Positions 27,261 through 39,047 of a stretch of 64,000 bases of DNA are shown here, in pieces (within the stretch, counting starts at the first letter, position 1; each line of letters starts with the position of its first letter). The notes under the pieces were generated by a model. The model had not been told where the DNA came from. It saw nothing but the letters and a program-made list of their open reading frames with translations, and did not search any database. The stretch is from Neoconidiobolus thromboides FSU 785 (Eukaryota > Entomophthoromycota > Entomophthoromycetes > Entomophthorales > Neoconidiobolaceae). The DNA lies in assembly GCA_025603075.1 (NCBI GenBank), contig MU626278.1, positions 1 through 64,000 on the forward strand, in the 5' to 3' direction. The position numbers and the translations under genes are program-made.

Positions 27261-27670
27261 AAAACATGAGTTCTATATAACAATATAAAAAAAATTTAAA
27301 GTGCTGTTTTAGTCAATAGGAATTTTAAATTTAGTAACTGAATAGAAGATAAGTGAATAACTTACATCTGGATTACTAAATTAAGGATATTACAATCATA
27401 TTTAAATGAATAAAAATTCATTAAAAAGATTTCAAGTGGTTTGTACCGAGCTTTGAAATAAGATGGGGTGGTGGGGTAAAAATGAAAGCTCATGCTTTCT
27501 ATATTAAGCTTGTATTTTCAGATGTAATCTTCAATGGTGAAAAAATAAGGCATAGTCGATATTTGATATTTATATTAGTAAATAAATTAAACTAAAAACT
27601 AATCGAAACAAAAAAGCTATTAATAATTCATGTAATAATTTATTTATAAATTTTAATTACTATTCGCAGT

Positions 27671-27720
27671 AAGAATAAAAGAATAAAAGAATAAAGAGTA
27701 GCCAATAAAGAATAAATTAT
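27671..27720. repeat. AGAATAAA microsatellite-like tract
   Basis: Three perfect AGAATAAA units, then two imperfect ones. Confidence 0.5.
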
Positions 27721-28226
27721 TACCTTCTAATAATAATTTGTCCACTCTCAAGAATAAAAAATATTAAAAATAGCGTCATCTTTAATGGAAAAGAGCCAAT
27801 GTTACTCATGATCTTATGCAGATTTGGTTTTTTAGCCCTGAAAATTTAACCACACTGTTTAAGTTATTTTCCATAAGTTCATATGTTTTTTTATCACTTA
27901 GTTTTAAACCAATCAGTTTTTAAATTCTAGATTGTACTTCAGGTTTGTAGAATGTCTAATTTAATTTGTGTGGATCTTATTGGAAGTTTTTATTTATAAG
28001 TTCTAATCAGTATTTCAAATTTTAAACTAAAAAAAGTCCCTGTTTAAAAAAGCGTTAGAAATTAAAAAATAAACAGGGTGCAGATTAGAGTCAATTAACT
28101 TATTAAAATAATCTAACTTTTTTTAAAATTGCTTTTTTAATCGTTTTTTTAATTTTATTTTAAAAATCAACTCTTTCAATATTCAATTAAATTGACTTTA
28201 AAAACAATCAATATACGTATTTAACA

Positions 28227-29384
28227 ATGACAATCCTTGGTACAATTAGACATAATTCTGCATTTGAAATTCAGCTACCTGAAAATGAGGTTTTGTTTTA
28301 TGGTCCAGCAAGTGAATGTAGTGGTAAAATATTACAAGGAACATTAATGGTAACTGCAAATGATAGTTTTAAAGTGCGTTCCATTAGTTTACATTTCATT
28401 GGTCGTGCACAGGTCCATTGGACAACAGGAGCCGGTACCCTTCAGAGGGTGTGCTCAGAAAACCGAATTTTAATAGAAAAACGATGGACTTTTTTACAAT
28501 CTCAAAAAAAATATCATACTTTAACACCAGGTCATTATTTTTATGATTTTGAAATTACCTTACCAGGTGATTTACCAGCTAGTTTAATCACTGATTATGC
28601 TTCTATTGAATATAAATTTAAAGCTATATTAGAAAGACCAACTTTTTCTTTAAATTATACCTCTCGTCAATATCTCACTATTAAAAGGGCATTATTACCA
28701 TCTGCACCAGTATTAACCGAATTAATTTATTTATCCGATACATGGAATAATAAATTACATTATGAAGTTTATTCCCCCAATAAAGCGTATGGATTAGCAG
28801 AAATCATACCCTTACAATTTAAATTATTAGCATTAGAAGAAGGGTTAAAAGTACAAACGATTACTTGTTTATTAAAAGAGTATATCACTGTATGGGCACG
28901 TGGAGAAGATGGTAATTTAGCAAGTAAATGTGATGGACGAGTTCAAGCAAGAAGTAGTAAAACATTACATTCACAAGATAGTGCTATTGAAACTGTAATT
29001 AACATTCAAATTCCATCAATTGAAGATGAAAATTGTCATGCTTTTATGGAATATGAATTAATTAAAGTGGAGCACAAAATCAAAGTATTATTAGTTTTAT
29101 CGGATTCTCAAGATCGATTACATCGTATTTTAGCTAAAGTTGGGGTTGTTGTACTTTCTATTAAAAGGCAAGACACCTTAAATGCATTACCGTTATATCA
29201 AAGTTTACCACAAGAAGAAGTGATTCCTATTATTGGTAATGGTTTTACTTCAAATACTTTGGATGGTATGGAAGAAGATGAACCTCATTTACCTTCATAT
29301 AAAACTCAATGGTGTCCATTACCTACTTTACCTTCTACTTCTTCACTACCTGGATATAATAATTCACCTGCGTTGAATATTTAG
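28227..29384 (+). CDS. Alpha-arrestin (arrestin-domain protein)
   Basis: Intronless, 385 residues from ATG 28227. Arrestin N-domain strands start at FEIQLPENEVLFYGPASECSG, with the typical KILQGTLMV and SISLHFIGRAQVHW strands; the GHYFYDFEITLPGDLPAS stretch (about 110) is the family's polar-core region. The C-domain runs from about 165 to 325 (IIPLQFKLLALEEGLKVQTI). Alpha-arrestins recruit Rsp5/NEDD4-type ubiquitin ligases to plasma-membrane transporters for endocytosis. No PPxY is seen, but LPSY in the tail (about 351-354, DEPHLPSYKTQW) fits the LPxY form used by these adaptors. Cargo unknown. Confidence 0.9.
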   Translation: MTILGTIRHNSAFEIQLPENEVLFYGPASECSGKILQGTLMVTANDSFKVRSISLHFIGRAQVHWTTGAGTLQRVCSENRILIEKRWTFLQSQKKYHTLTPGHYFYDFEITLPGDLPASLITDYASIEYKFKAILERPTFSLNYTSRQYLTIKRALLPSAPVLTELIYLSDTWNNKLHYEVYSPNKAYGLAEIIPLQFKLLALEEGLKVQTITCLLKEYITVWARGEDGNLASKCDGRVQARSSKTLHSQDSAIETVINIQIPSIEDENCHAFMEYELIKVEHKIKVLLVLSDSQDRLHRILAKVGVVVLSIKRQDTLNALPLYQSLPQEEVIPIIGNGFTSNTLDGMEEDEPHLPSYKTQWCPLPTLPSTSSLPGYNNSPALNI

Positions 29385-29791
29385 ACCCTTGAGTGAAAAT
29401 AAGTTAGAACTCAAATTCTCCCCTCTTATATTATTTTAAATAATTTTTTCCTTAGTTTTTTTACCTCCTTTGTTCTCTTTTTCCTTTATTTACAAATTAG
29501 AAAGTATTAGTATTGCATAATAAAATGTATATTTAAATTTAATGTCTATGTTTATTTGTTTAGATTTGTATTCAGTTTACTATTATATAATATTCATATA
29601 GTATTTGGTTTTTATTATTATAATAAATTTTTGTTATTTTGAGTTTTATTAGTAAACCACTCTAATTTACTTATTTTAAAATTCTATTTAGACCAAGTTA
29701 ACCAAACCAATCAAAACAATAGTTTCAAATTCCGTTTTTTAGCATCAACAAAGAAATCGAAATCTATCGATTTTATTATATATTTGTAAGG
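29385..29791. other. Intergenic, 407 bases
   Basis: T-rich 3' region of the arrestin gene, then the PET127 promoter. Nothing else seen. Confidence 0.5.
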
Positions 29792-31746
29792 ATGAAATTT
29801 TATACTAATGTATTAAAAACATCATCGTCCATTGTAAAAAGCGTATCAATCAAAAGATTCCACAATGTACGAGTATTTCAACAAGAACAACAACAAGAAG
29901 ATAGTTTAATTGATGTGATGAGAAAACAATTAGATATACAAGAAGAGGATTTACTGGAGGAGACAAAAAAGAATAAAAAGAAAAAGAAAAAGAAAAATGA
30001 TATGGAAGGTATTCAATTTTCGAAAATGAATTCAAGGAATTTTAAATTAAAATGTAAGTATATTGTTAATTAATTAATTTTTGATTAAATTTATCTTTTA
30101 TTTTTTTCGTTATAAATAGCAATGAAACAAAATGCTATTAAAGACTTACCACGATTAAAATTTGGCTTAGATAGAGCTTTATTTAAGTAAGTTTATTAGT
30201 TTTTATTTTCATAACTATTATTAATTAATTTCTGTTATCAGTCCTGGTGTTACTTATTTACAAGATCCCAATAGTAAAGTATATAATTTTGATCCATATT
30301 TAGAGTCTATTCTTGATATTGATGAGTTTAATTTTGATAAAATACAAGGTTATATACCTGCTGGTGAGGATGAGGTAAATTTATTATAAAAAAATAATTT
30401 TATACAAATTCGATTTTAATTAATATATATTTTTAGTTATTACAACAAATAGCTGCTAAAAATGATAAAAAATACATAGCGACCACATCTTCAATCACTA
30501 GATTATTATGCCATATCTCATTTGTTATTACTAATTGGAGAACTATTGATACTTCCACATTAGGATCTGAGTTTTCAAAAATGGTAAGTCAATTAAATTT
30601 TATTGAATTAGTTAATTAATAATAATTCAAAAAAGACAAAACGATATTCACGTACATTAACATGTCCATGTTCTATTGTCTTAGAACCCCATGAAAATGG
30701 AGTATATTCTATCAACAGTGATAAAAGTATGGAGAATGGAGATAGTGTATTAAGCAAATTAGGGCAATTAATGGAACGTATGTTAACCCAAGAACCGTCA
30801 GTATTTTCTAAATATTCACAATCCTCCAATTCATCCGTGGAAGAAATTGAAAAGAATTCAATCTATAATTATTCATTTTATGATAAATTTGCGTTGAGAT
30901 CTCAGTTAGATTGTATTCATCCTTGGCTACCAAAAAAAGTATTTGATTTAAAAACAAGAGCTGCATTGCCAATTCGATTAGATAAAGAAAATTATAAAGA
31001 TTATTTAGGTTATCAAATTAAATATTTAAATGGTAAAATGCAATCGTTTGAAAGAGAATATTATGATTTAATGAGATCTGCTTTTATGAAGTATAAGTAA
31101 GTCTATATAATAATAATAATAAAATAACATATTTATTTATTACTTTTATTTTAGTTATCAAGTACGTATAGGTAATATGGATGGGTGTATGGTAGCATAT
31201 CATAATACATCTCAGATCTTTGGATTTCAATATATAAGTTTAAAAGAAATGGATGAAAAATTGTTTGGAAATAGTATATTAGCAGATCAAACATTTGGTA
31301 ATTCAGTCCAATTATTACAACAAATATTAGATCGTATTACTTTTGATTATCCTAACAAAAAATTAATAGTTACATTAAAATCATTACAAGATTCTTTAAT
31401 ATTAGATATCTTTGTAAATGTAATTGAAAATGAAACTTTTAATCCTCATCCAGATAATTTAGTTATTAAGTATCAATTAATCTGTTATTCGGAAGTTAAT
31501 GGAGAAAAAGTAATTACTCCTATTGAATTAAATGATAAAAAGATGAAATGGGATATTCATTATGTTTTAAGAAAAGTAGAAGATAATCCATTAAATTTAT
31601 ATAATGATTATGTTAAATTAAGATTATTAATTGCTAATTTTTTTACGGGAGATTTAAGAAGTTTACCTTGGTTAAAACAATTAAGGAATTTAGTTTTAAA
31701 AAAGGATTTGGCTAAAGATAAGAGTAAAGTGCGAGTGTTTAGATAA
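29792..31746 (+). CDS. PET127: Mitochondrial RNA-processing exonuclease PET127
   Basis: Six exons (29792-30053, 30120-30186, 30242-30374, 30437-30583, 30636-31096, 31155-31746), introns 52-66 bases, 553 residues. Pet127 acts on mitochondrial RNA 5' ends; the family has been assigned to the PD-(D/E)XK nuclease fold and reported as a 5'-to-3' exoribonuclease. Family hallmarks are RSQLDC...VFDLKTRAALPIR (the DLK carries the D-x-K nuclease pattern), SFEREYYDLMRSAFMKY, YQVRIGNMDGCMVAYHNT and IFGFQYISLKEMDEKLFG. The N-terminus (KRFHNVRVF after a Ser-rich basic stretch) is a typical presequence. A poly-Lys tract sits at about 70. It is complete and somewhat shorter than the yeast protein (about 800 residues). 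Confidence 0.92.
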
Positions 31747-32059
31747 AAAAATCAAGTTGAGGTTTATTTAATTAGGTGAAAAGTAAAGATTACTAATAGA
31801 TTATATGAGATTAAAATTATTATTAATTGTTTAATAAAGAATAAAAATTATAGAATATAAAAATTAATTTAAGTTAGACATTTTAAAAAATTTTAATCTT
31901 CAATATTTAATACTTATTTTATAAAATATTCAAAAATTTAATTTTTAATAAGACAGAGAGAAAGAATCAATTGCAAGAAAACACACTATTAAAAAACATT
32001 TGTAACATAAAAAACAATTCAACTTCAATATTAATCATCTAACTAAATTCCTATTATTC
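31747..32059. other. Convergent intergenic region, 313 bases
   Basis: A+T-rich 3' flanks of PET127 and the second arrestin gene; nothing else seen. Confidence 0.6.
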
Positions 32060-35000
32060 TTATTCCCATTCATCGTCTTCCATCTTTTGTTGGATTTGTC
32101 GATATTTGCTTATTGCATTCTTTTTTTTCTTTTTACCCTTTGTATTACTAATAGTATTAATATTATCCGAATGTTGAGTCAACATTATATTAGGACTATT
32201 ATTCACATTATTAGATTCAGGACTATTCATTCCACTATTAGTGGTTTGTTGTTGACTTCCTAAAGTTGATAATAATAAAGACATTTGTTGTTGCAATTGA
32301 TTTAATTGATATTCCATTTTAATCATTTCTGAGGTTTTTTCTTCATTTGGAAATTCCAATTTATTGGAATTAATGGGTTGTTGTTGTAAAGATCGTTGTA
32401 AAGGTTGTTGAGGTTGAGGTTGAGGTTGAGATTGAATATTATTAGTTTCTATTTTTAACTCTTTTTTTGGAATTTCTACTGACTTATCGGTGATTTCAGC
32501 TCCTTGTTTATTATTGAGTTTTATCGATTTATCGATGGTCTCACTATATTGTTTATTATTATCGACTTTATTTTCTTTTTTAAAAATATCTTCCATTTCC
32601 TCCTTACTTTTCGCACTTTCATCATCCTTAATACTGTTCGTTTTAACCCTAAACGATCCTTTACTTCTTACATTTGTTCTAACTCTACTCGATTTGACTC
32701 TTTTAATACTTAATCTTTTTAATGAATTAAATCGAATAAGATCTTCTTCTGGTGTAAATGTACCAGAAGATTGTTGTGGATTTAAATCCGTTTTCCATTG
32801 ATATTGTTCTTCATTATTATTGTCATTATTTGTGTTATTATCATCAAATAGCCCATATAAATTAGTTAATTCTTTTTCAAATAAATTGTTACTAGTAGAG
32901 GTAGTGGTCACGGGATTAAAAACTTCAAATATGGGGGAATCAATTAATGAGGTCTCATTGAAAGGGATTTCTTGAGGTTCTTTAATTTCTTTGTGGTGGG
33001 GTTCTTTAATTTCCTTTTCTTTTTGCAAAACTTGCAAAACTTCTTTTTCCTTCTCAATTTCCTTCACATCCTTTTTAAATTCAAATGTGTTACCATTACT
33101 CTCTTCATTATTAGAATAAGAGGAATATCTCATATATTCATTATTAATTGGTAATCTTTTACCAATTTGATATTGTGTTTCATTACCAACAATAGTATGC
33201 GGACGTGAATCCAATTCTTTGTGTAATTTAATTTCACTGGCATTCATCGTTTTATATCCTCGGAAAAAGGCACTTGAAGTGTCTGAATCTTCTCTTTTAC
33301 TTGATAATTCTTTTTCTATTGAAGATATTAGTTAAACACTATTTATAATCAATTATTATTCATTTACCTTCAACTTTTTCACTGTTTATTGATTTAGATT
33401 CTTTATTTAATTCTATTTATTTAAATTAATATTAATTATTAGTACTATCAACTAATTAACTTACCATTTGGTTGTTTCACTACGGTAAATGCTTTATTTT
33501 GTACATTAACTCGTTGTTTTATTGGTTGAATTTGAGAAGTGAGCGATGTTGGGGAGGGTAGATCTAAAATAATATTAATAATTAAATACAAAATTACAAA
33601 ATCATTTAAAGTACCATAATTAATATTTTCAGCTGATAAATCTAAATAAAATTTCTATTTAAGCATATATAAAATAAAAATAATCAACTGATTTTTACTT
33701 TTAAAATTATTTTTGCTGTTTGAAGCATAATTGATATCTCCTTCTGAATGACTAGTTAATAATGGATGATCATAATCTAAATAAATATATATTAATCAAT
33801 ATTTTAACTCAACAAAAGAATCAACTTTAATCTTACCATTAATATTTTCATTACTATTATTATTATTGTTATTATTAATACTTTCGTTACTTAAATTATC
33901 ATTATTATTGTTATTATTCAAGTTAGTATTATTATTGTTATTTTCATTATTATCATGTGATTTCAGACCCTCATTATTAGGTAATGGATCCATCCAAGAA
34001 GATGGATGGGAAATATAGATGGGTAGATCAACGGCTAAATCTTTACTATAAAATAAAATAAAATAAAATATATTAATATATTCTGTTATAAGTTTACCTC
34101 ATATTACATAATACAGCTACTTGTAACATGTAATTTACTTTTAATAAAGAAGTGAATCTTAAAGATAATAAATCATACTAAAATTAATAAATTAATAAAT
34201 AAATTAAATTAAAAATAATTATAATAAATCAAATAAAACTTACTGGTATCGGGATAGCACATAAGTATTCAATCGAATCATTAGGTTCTACTTTAATATC
34301 TTCTTCCTTAATAATTTTATCATAAACAGATCTTAATGGATCCATTACTTTGTTTGCAGGCTCATCTGGTGTAACAATACTTTGTAATAATGAAAGTCGA
34401 ATTCCTTGAACCTGTAAAACAAAAAAAACAAGTTGATTAATTTTCTATTCTTTAAAAAGGTATGAATTTCAAATTTACCTTTTTACTTGTCCTATTACAA
34501 ATAAAGAGCTTACAATAACCCAATCCCCCTGCTACTAATAAAGAACTTTGTAACTCACATTCTAATTCTAAAGGCATTTTCCCTCCCAAAAATAATCGTT
34601 TTCTAGATTCTGCTTTAATACCATGTTCTCGATAAATTTTGACTTCTTTATCTTCCCATCGTTCATAAATCACTACCTTTCTTGATTTCTTCAATTCTTC
34701 TTTTAAGATACCCGCTTTAAGTTCAATTTTTCTATAAGTGAAAACGAGATTAAAATCAATAGAATAAAATAACATCATTGACTTACCCTTCTAATTCGTA
34801 TTCTACTTTACCACTGTTGGTGGAAATACTATTGGGTAAGTTAGAAGCTAATTTTAACATGAAAGGTAAAATTGCCCGTCCTCTTTTCATAGTCCAATAA
34901 CCTTCATGATCTATATAAAATTATAAGTTGGTATTAATAAAATAATTTACAAATAATAATTTAAAGTAGATACTTACCATGACCTTTAGTTAAATCAACA

Positions 35001-35503
35001 CAATTACTCGGATGTTCAAAATCTTGTAATAATAATCGAGTACGATAAAATAATTTTTTGATTTCTTTTTGGGTAGAATAAATTTCTATTTAGAAAAATA
35101 ATAATTAATCCAAAATCCAAAATAAGAAAACTTTAGTTTCTGTTAATAAAAACTTACCTTCATATCCCGTTAATGTCAAGCCAATCTGTTTAATTTTAAT
35201 AGCTTCTTTGTTCAAATTAACAATCTCTAATCTACCCTTCAATACTTGATTAGCATTAACAAAAGGGCTATCATATAACACTTTAACTTTCAATCTACCA
35301 GTACCCTTATTATTATTGTTATTATTTAAACTTGAATTTGAGATACTAGAAACTGAAGATGCAGTGATGGCATTTTTTGCTATAGAGCCAAAAGATACTT
35401 TTTTTCTATGTTGTTGATAATGAGCAGATTCAGATTTTAAATTCAATTGTTGTTTGCTTTTTTTACCTAAAGTAGTGACAAAGGGTAAGTTGGGGGTTTC
35501 CAT
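32060..35503 (-). CDS. Long alpha-arrestin with low-complexity C-terminal half
   Basis: Twelve exons (35158-35503, 34978-35085, 34787-34910, 34479-34731, 34244-34411, 34098-34177, 33837-34045, 33699-33776, 33615-33641, 33465-33563, 33368-33412, 32060-33315), introns 51-67 bases, 930 residues. After a short basic leader, the N-domain begins at RLKVKVLYDSPFVNANQVLK. GHEGYWTMKRGRAILPFMLK corresponds to the family's proline-containing core, spliced here as GDHEGYW. The C-domain runs from about 195 to 390. The remaining half is Asn, Ser, Glu and Gln-rich and ends in a very basic stretch followed by MEDDEWE. An LPIY motif sits at the end of the C-domain. Probably an endocytic ubiquitin-ligase adaptor like the other arrestin here, but they are not tandem duplicates: layout and intron content differ completely. 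Confidence 0.85.
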
Positions 35504-36594
35504 TACAGTTCTAGGAGGAAAGATTGGGGATTCTATAACTGGTGGCTTAGCTAAGCAATTTAATGAGGTGCAAGTTGGGAGCTTTATGATGTTTATATTA
35601 GTAAGGGATTAATTTTAACTTGAGTTTGGGGTTTTCGAGAGAGCGTTTATATTTGATTACAAAAGAATGGAATAAAAGGAACTTTGAATTTTTTAAATTT
35701 TTGAGTTTATTAACTTCAATTAAGCAAGAATTGGAACTTCTGTAAGCATTGGGTCATGGATTTGACTAGAATTCAATTGAAGTTAAAAATAGAAATTTGG
35801 TTGGGTTAAAAATAGTTTCCACTAAAGTTTTTGAAGTTTAAAAATAATGCCAAGTGAAAAAATTCTCAATTTATTAAATGTGTTAGCATTTGGAGTGACA
35901 ATTATACAAGCATGTGGTTTTTTTCATATTAATTTCATTTAAAATTTTAGGGATCATGAATTAAAATAATATTAATTTAATGTTATTGAATTCAATAATT
36001 AAAATTTATGTTATTTAGATATAGTAATTGATATTAAAAATAAATATTTAAATTGTATAAATAGTTTATTTTGATTTTATAAATAAATTCTTTTAAAAAA
36101 TTACAAAATTCAATTTTTACATTAAAATGATCTAATAAATTAAAACTATCTACGGTTGATTAATATATATATGTTTTACATTACTTAGCTGCAATAGCTA
36201 ATTTTCCACTAAGTGAGCTTATCTATTATCTGAGTTATTTTTTTCTATTTATTGAAAAGAAATTAACTTTAAAAATTTTATTCTCTTCACTAAAAAGAAT
36301 AAATGAGTATGTCAGTTTATCTAGAAGATTGAGATTGGTAGTAATTTCTAGAAAAAAGTTGACTAAATTACGGTTGTTTTTTTCGCTAAAATATATATAA
36401 AGTAGAGTACTCAGGTTTATTTTTAAATTAAAGATAAATAAAATTCTTGTGTAAATAAATGGTTCGAATAGTTAGTTTACACTTGAAAGACTAACCAGCA
36501 ATTATAACTCTAATGATGACTATAAAAAAAACTTTCGAATACTTATTGATCCTTCAATCACTCTTAATATGGCTTTTGCATAACTCTCAGTTTC

Positions 36595-36700
36595 ATAAGG
36601 AGATGTCTTTTATGTTTAAGAATTTTACTAACAAATTTTCTGCTCAAATAGTGCTTAAAAGGATGGAAAAAGTAGTGAAGCCAAAAAAACATCCCCATAA
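36595..36700 (+). mobile_element. Short inverted-repeat element, copy 6
   Basis: Core CTGCTCAAATAGTGCTTAAA and right end CAAAAAAACATCCCCATAA; the left end has mutated to ATAAGGAGATGTCTTTTAT. Confidence 0.75.
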
Positions 36701-36980
36701 CTTATCATAAATTACTTTATGTTATATATATTTAACCGAGTTGTTCTTAAATTAATAAAAGAATGTTTAATTTATTTTATTATAATACATATTGTAAATT
36801 AGCAGAGTTTCCATTAAAATTTAATGAAAATTCCCACATTAATAAGGATTTTATTGATATAATCTATGTATTAATATTAGTTAAAGCTATAATATGTAAA
36901 CATATATTTATATTTCTAAAACTTAAGAAATGTTTATTGACTGCTTTATAGTCAACGTTACAGGTTTGGTATTAAACGAA

Positions 36981-37085
36981 TTAGGAAGGTGTTTTTTATT
37001 TCATTACTTTTGTATTTTTTTAAGCACTATTTGAGCGGAAAATTTGTTAGTAAAATTCTTAAACACAAAAACACATCCTCCATAT
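36981..37085 (-). mobile_element. Short inverted-repeat element, copy 7
   Basis: Reverse orientation: AGGAAGGTGTTTTTTATTTC, core AAGCACTATTTGAGCGG, right end AACACATCCTCCATAT. Confidence 0.75.
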
Positions 37086-37410
37086 TTACATTTATATTTT
37101 ATTAGATGTGATAATAAATTATATTCTTGTCCAGTATTTAATAAATCAAAAGTATCTAATATAATTTTAACTAAATTTATAAATTTTACAAATAGAAAAA
37201 TAAAGATTAACCTCGGTTTATTTTATAAAGAATGATAATAATTTAAAACCTTTAATGTTTATTAAGGAAGTATTTTATCAAATAATAAAAATAAGTTATT
37301 AAACATTAATATCATTTAAGTTATTAATGTTTAAACTGGTAAATAATTAGAAAACAAATAGTTATAGTAGTAAACAAAAATTATTATTATATTGCTTGTA
37401 TTATATAAAG

Positions 37411-37495
37411 ATATAAGGATGTATTTTTGTATTTAAGAATTTTACCAACAAATTTTCCGCTCAAATAATGAAGTCAAAAAAAAACACTCCCATAT
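37411..37495 (+). mobile_element. Short inverted-repeat element, copy 8 (internal deletion)
   Basis: 85 bases. It jumps from CCGCTCAAATA straight to ATGAAGTCAAAAAAA, losing about 20 bases of the core. It shares its terminal TAT with copy 9. Confidence 0.75.
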
Positions 37496-37583
37496 GTTTT
37501 TTTGCCTAAAAATTTTATTATAGTTATTTTACTCAAATAGCATTTAAATAAAAAAGTGATAAAATTAAAAAAAAACTCTCATA
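37491..37583 (+). mobile_element. Short inverted-repeat element, copy 9 (degenerate, abuts copy 8)
   Basis: ACTCAAATAGCATTTAAATA core and right end AAAAAACTCTCATAT. The left arm is reduced to ATATGTTTTTTTGCC. It sits directly against copy 8, as if one had inserted into the TA end of the other. Confidence 0.6.
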
Positions 37584-37866
37584 TAAAGAGAGTTAATTAT
37601 AGCTTTGAAGCTAATTATTTTTTTATACAACTATTTATTAACTTGGTAATATTTAATAATATAGCTATAATATTAAAATTGTTTCTTTATTTAATAGTAA
37701 ATCTGCAATATTAGCTATAAAACAGTCAATAGTAAATACTTTTTAATAAGGTTTTATAAAAAGATGTATTTATATACTAATTTTAACTAATTTTAATATA
37801 TAATCTATATTAATAAATTTTTTTCTAATCTGACAATTTTTATTCAACTTAATAAAAACTCTACTA

Positions 37867-37980
37867 ACTTAAATACAAAAATACATTCCCATATTATAAG
37901 AATTTTACTACCAAGTTTTCCACTCAAATAGCGCTTAAAAGATGGAAAAAGTAATGAAGCCAAAAAAAACATCCCCATAT
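37867..37980 (+). mobile_element. Short inverted-repeat element, copy 10 (left arm inverted)
   Basis: The right two thirds (AAGAATTTTACTACCAAG to CATCCCCATAT) are normal. The left end is instead TACAAAAATACATTCCCATA, which is the left tip in reverse orientation. This looks like an end-inversion or the join of two copies. Confidence 0.7.
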
Positions 37981-38011
37981 AGTAATATATATATCATTTA
38001 TTAAACAATAA

Positions 38012-38114
38012 ATATGGGGATGCATTTTTTTGCTTAAGATTTTACTAACTTTTCTATTCAAATAGAGCATAAAAAATGAAAAAAGCGATGAAACCAAAAA
38101 AGACACTCTCATAT
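38012..38114 (+). mobile_element. Short inverted-repeat element, copy 11
   Basis: ATATGGGGATGCATTTTTTT left end, core ATTCAAATAGAGCATAAAAA, right end AAAAAAGACACTCTCATAT. Confidence 0.75.
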
Positions 38115-38218
38115 AATACCACTTTATATTGCTAACTTTAATATCATGTTGACAATAAAAACAATATTCTAAATAGCCATTATAAAAAATTTCTGGTAGT
38201 ACTGGCATACACTATACT

Positions 38219-38322
38219 ATATGGAAGTGTTTTTTTGGCTTCATTATTTTTTCCATCTTTTAAGCGCTATTTGAGTGGAAAACTTGGTAGTAAAATTCTT
38301 AAACAAAAAAATATCCCCATAT
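38219..38322 (-). mobile_element. Short inverted-repeat element, copy 12
   Basis: 104 bases in reverse orientation. Its interior (ACTACCAAGTTTTCCACTC when reversed) matches copy 10 more closely than any other copy, so the two form a large inverted pair and probably share a recent origin. Confidence 0.8.
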
Positions 38323-38435
38323 GGTTGTTTATTGTATAGTACACAATATTAATTAAAATTATATTTTCTAAATACATGATAGCCTAAAAGTTAATAGCAG
38401 GTTTCTTACACAAATGCAGGAGTATAATAAGGTAG

Positions 38436-38711
38436 GCTAATCATCAAGCCTGTTACACAAATATCAGAGTTATTTACGAATACCACTTCGAAGAGTGGAT
38501 AACTACTAATAATCTTCGGCCTAATTTGAGATCAATTTTTAATATTATAAATAAGACCAAGCTTACCTTTGATCAAAAGCAGCTATCCGAAAAAGAATGC
38601 ACCCAAAGAAGTGATACAATTGAAATTTTATATAATAAAAGTAAGATTCCTGTTCTTGTATATAAACTAGGTACTATGAGTAAGCGTAAAGATTTTGGTG
38701 AGGAGAGATGA
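38436..38711 (+). pseudogene. Decayed ORF of unknown family
   Basis: An open frame of 91 codons without an ATG near its beginning, less A+T-rich than its surroundings, reads like real protein (EYHFEEWITTNNLRPNL... VYKLGTMSKRKDFGEER). After the stop at 38709, plausible protein continues in other frames (GLRIFIDSNQS, then ALKQYFYNNVSPVTSNIKGK to about 38830), as if frameshifts had broken a longer gene. No family recognised. It could also be an unplaced exon set. Confidence 0.3.
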
Positions 38712-39047
38712 AATAGGGGCTTAAGGATATTCATTGATTCGAATCAATCAGAATAGCTTTAAAGCAGTACTTTTATAATAATGTTAGTCCTGTGACTTCC
38801 AATATTAAGGGGAAAATCGTTTGAAAGGTTTAAAACATCAACCTTTTCTGAAAATATAAAGAGGCATAAGTTGTAATATAAAACAATAGATAATAAAGTA
38901 AAAAACTAATTTTAAAATTTTATTGTCAGAGTGAAAAGCTATACAAAAGTAAAAAAGGTTAAAACAAATCAATTGTTTATACTTTTTTTTATACCATTAT
39001 AGATTAAGTAATGTATGGAGAAATAGAGTAAACAATGATTGTGTTAT

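Larger units (their letters stand above)
24929..28226. other. 3.3 kb gene-free, repeat-rich region
   Basis: No convincing coding frame. It holds the TATA box of the secreted-protein gene, a 141-base fold-back element, two copies of the short inverted-repeat family, a degenerate tandem repeat of about 200-base units and a small AGAATAAA tract. These are annotated separately. Confidence 0.7.
35504..39047. other. 3.5 kb gene-poor region with a cluster of repeat elements
   Basis: No convincing gene. Seven copies of the short inverted-repeat family lie between 36595 and 38322 and a decayed ORF lies at 38436-38711. Apparent frames at 36513-36710 and 37924-38208 are produced by the repeats. Confidence 0.7.

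Noticed and set aside
36513-38208. Short open frames at 36513-36710, 37044-37235 and 37924-38208
   Set aside because: They consist mainly of the short inverted-repeat element and have no protein-like features.
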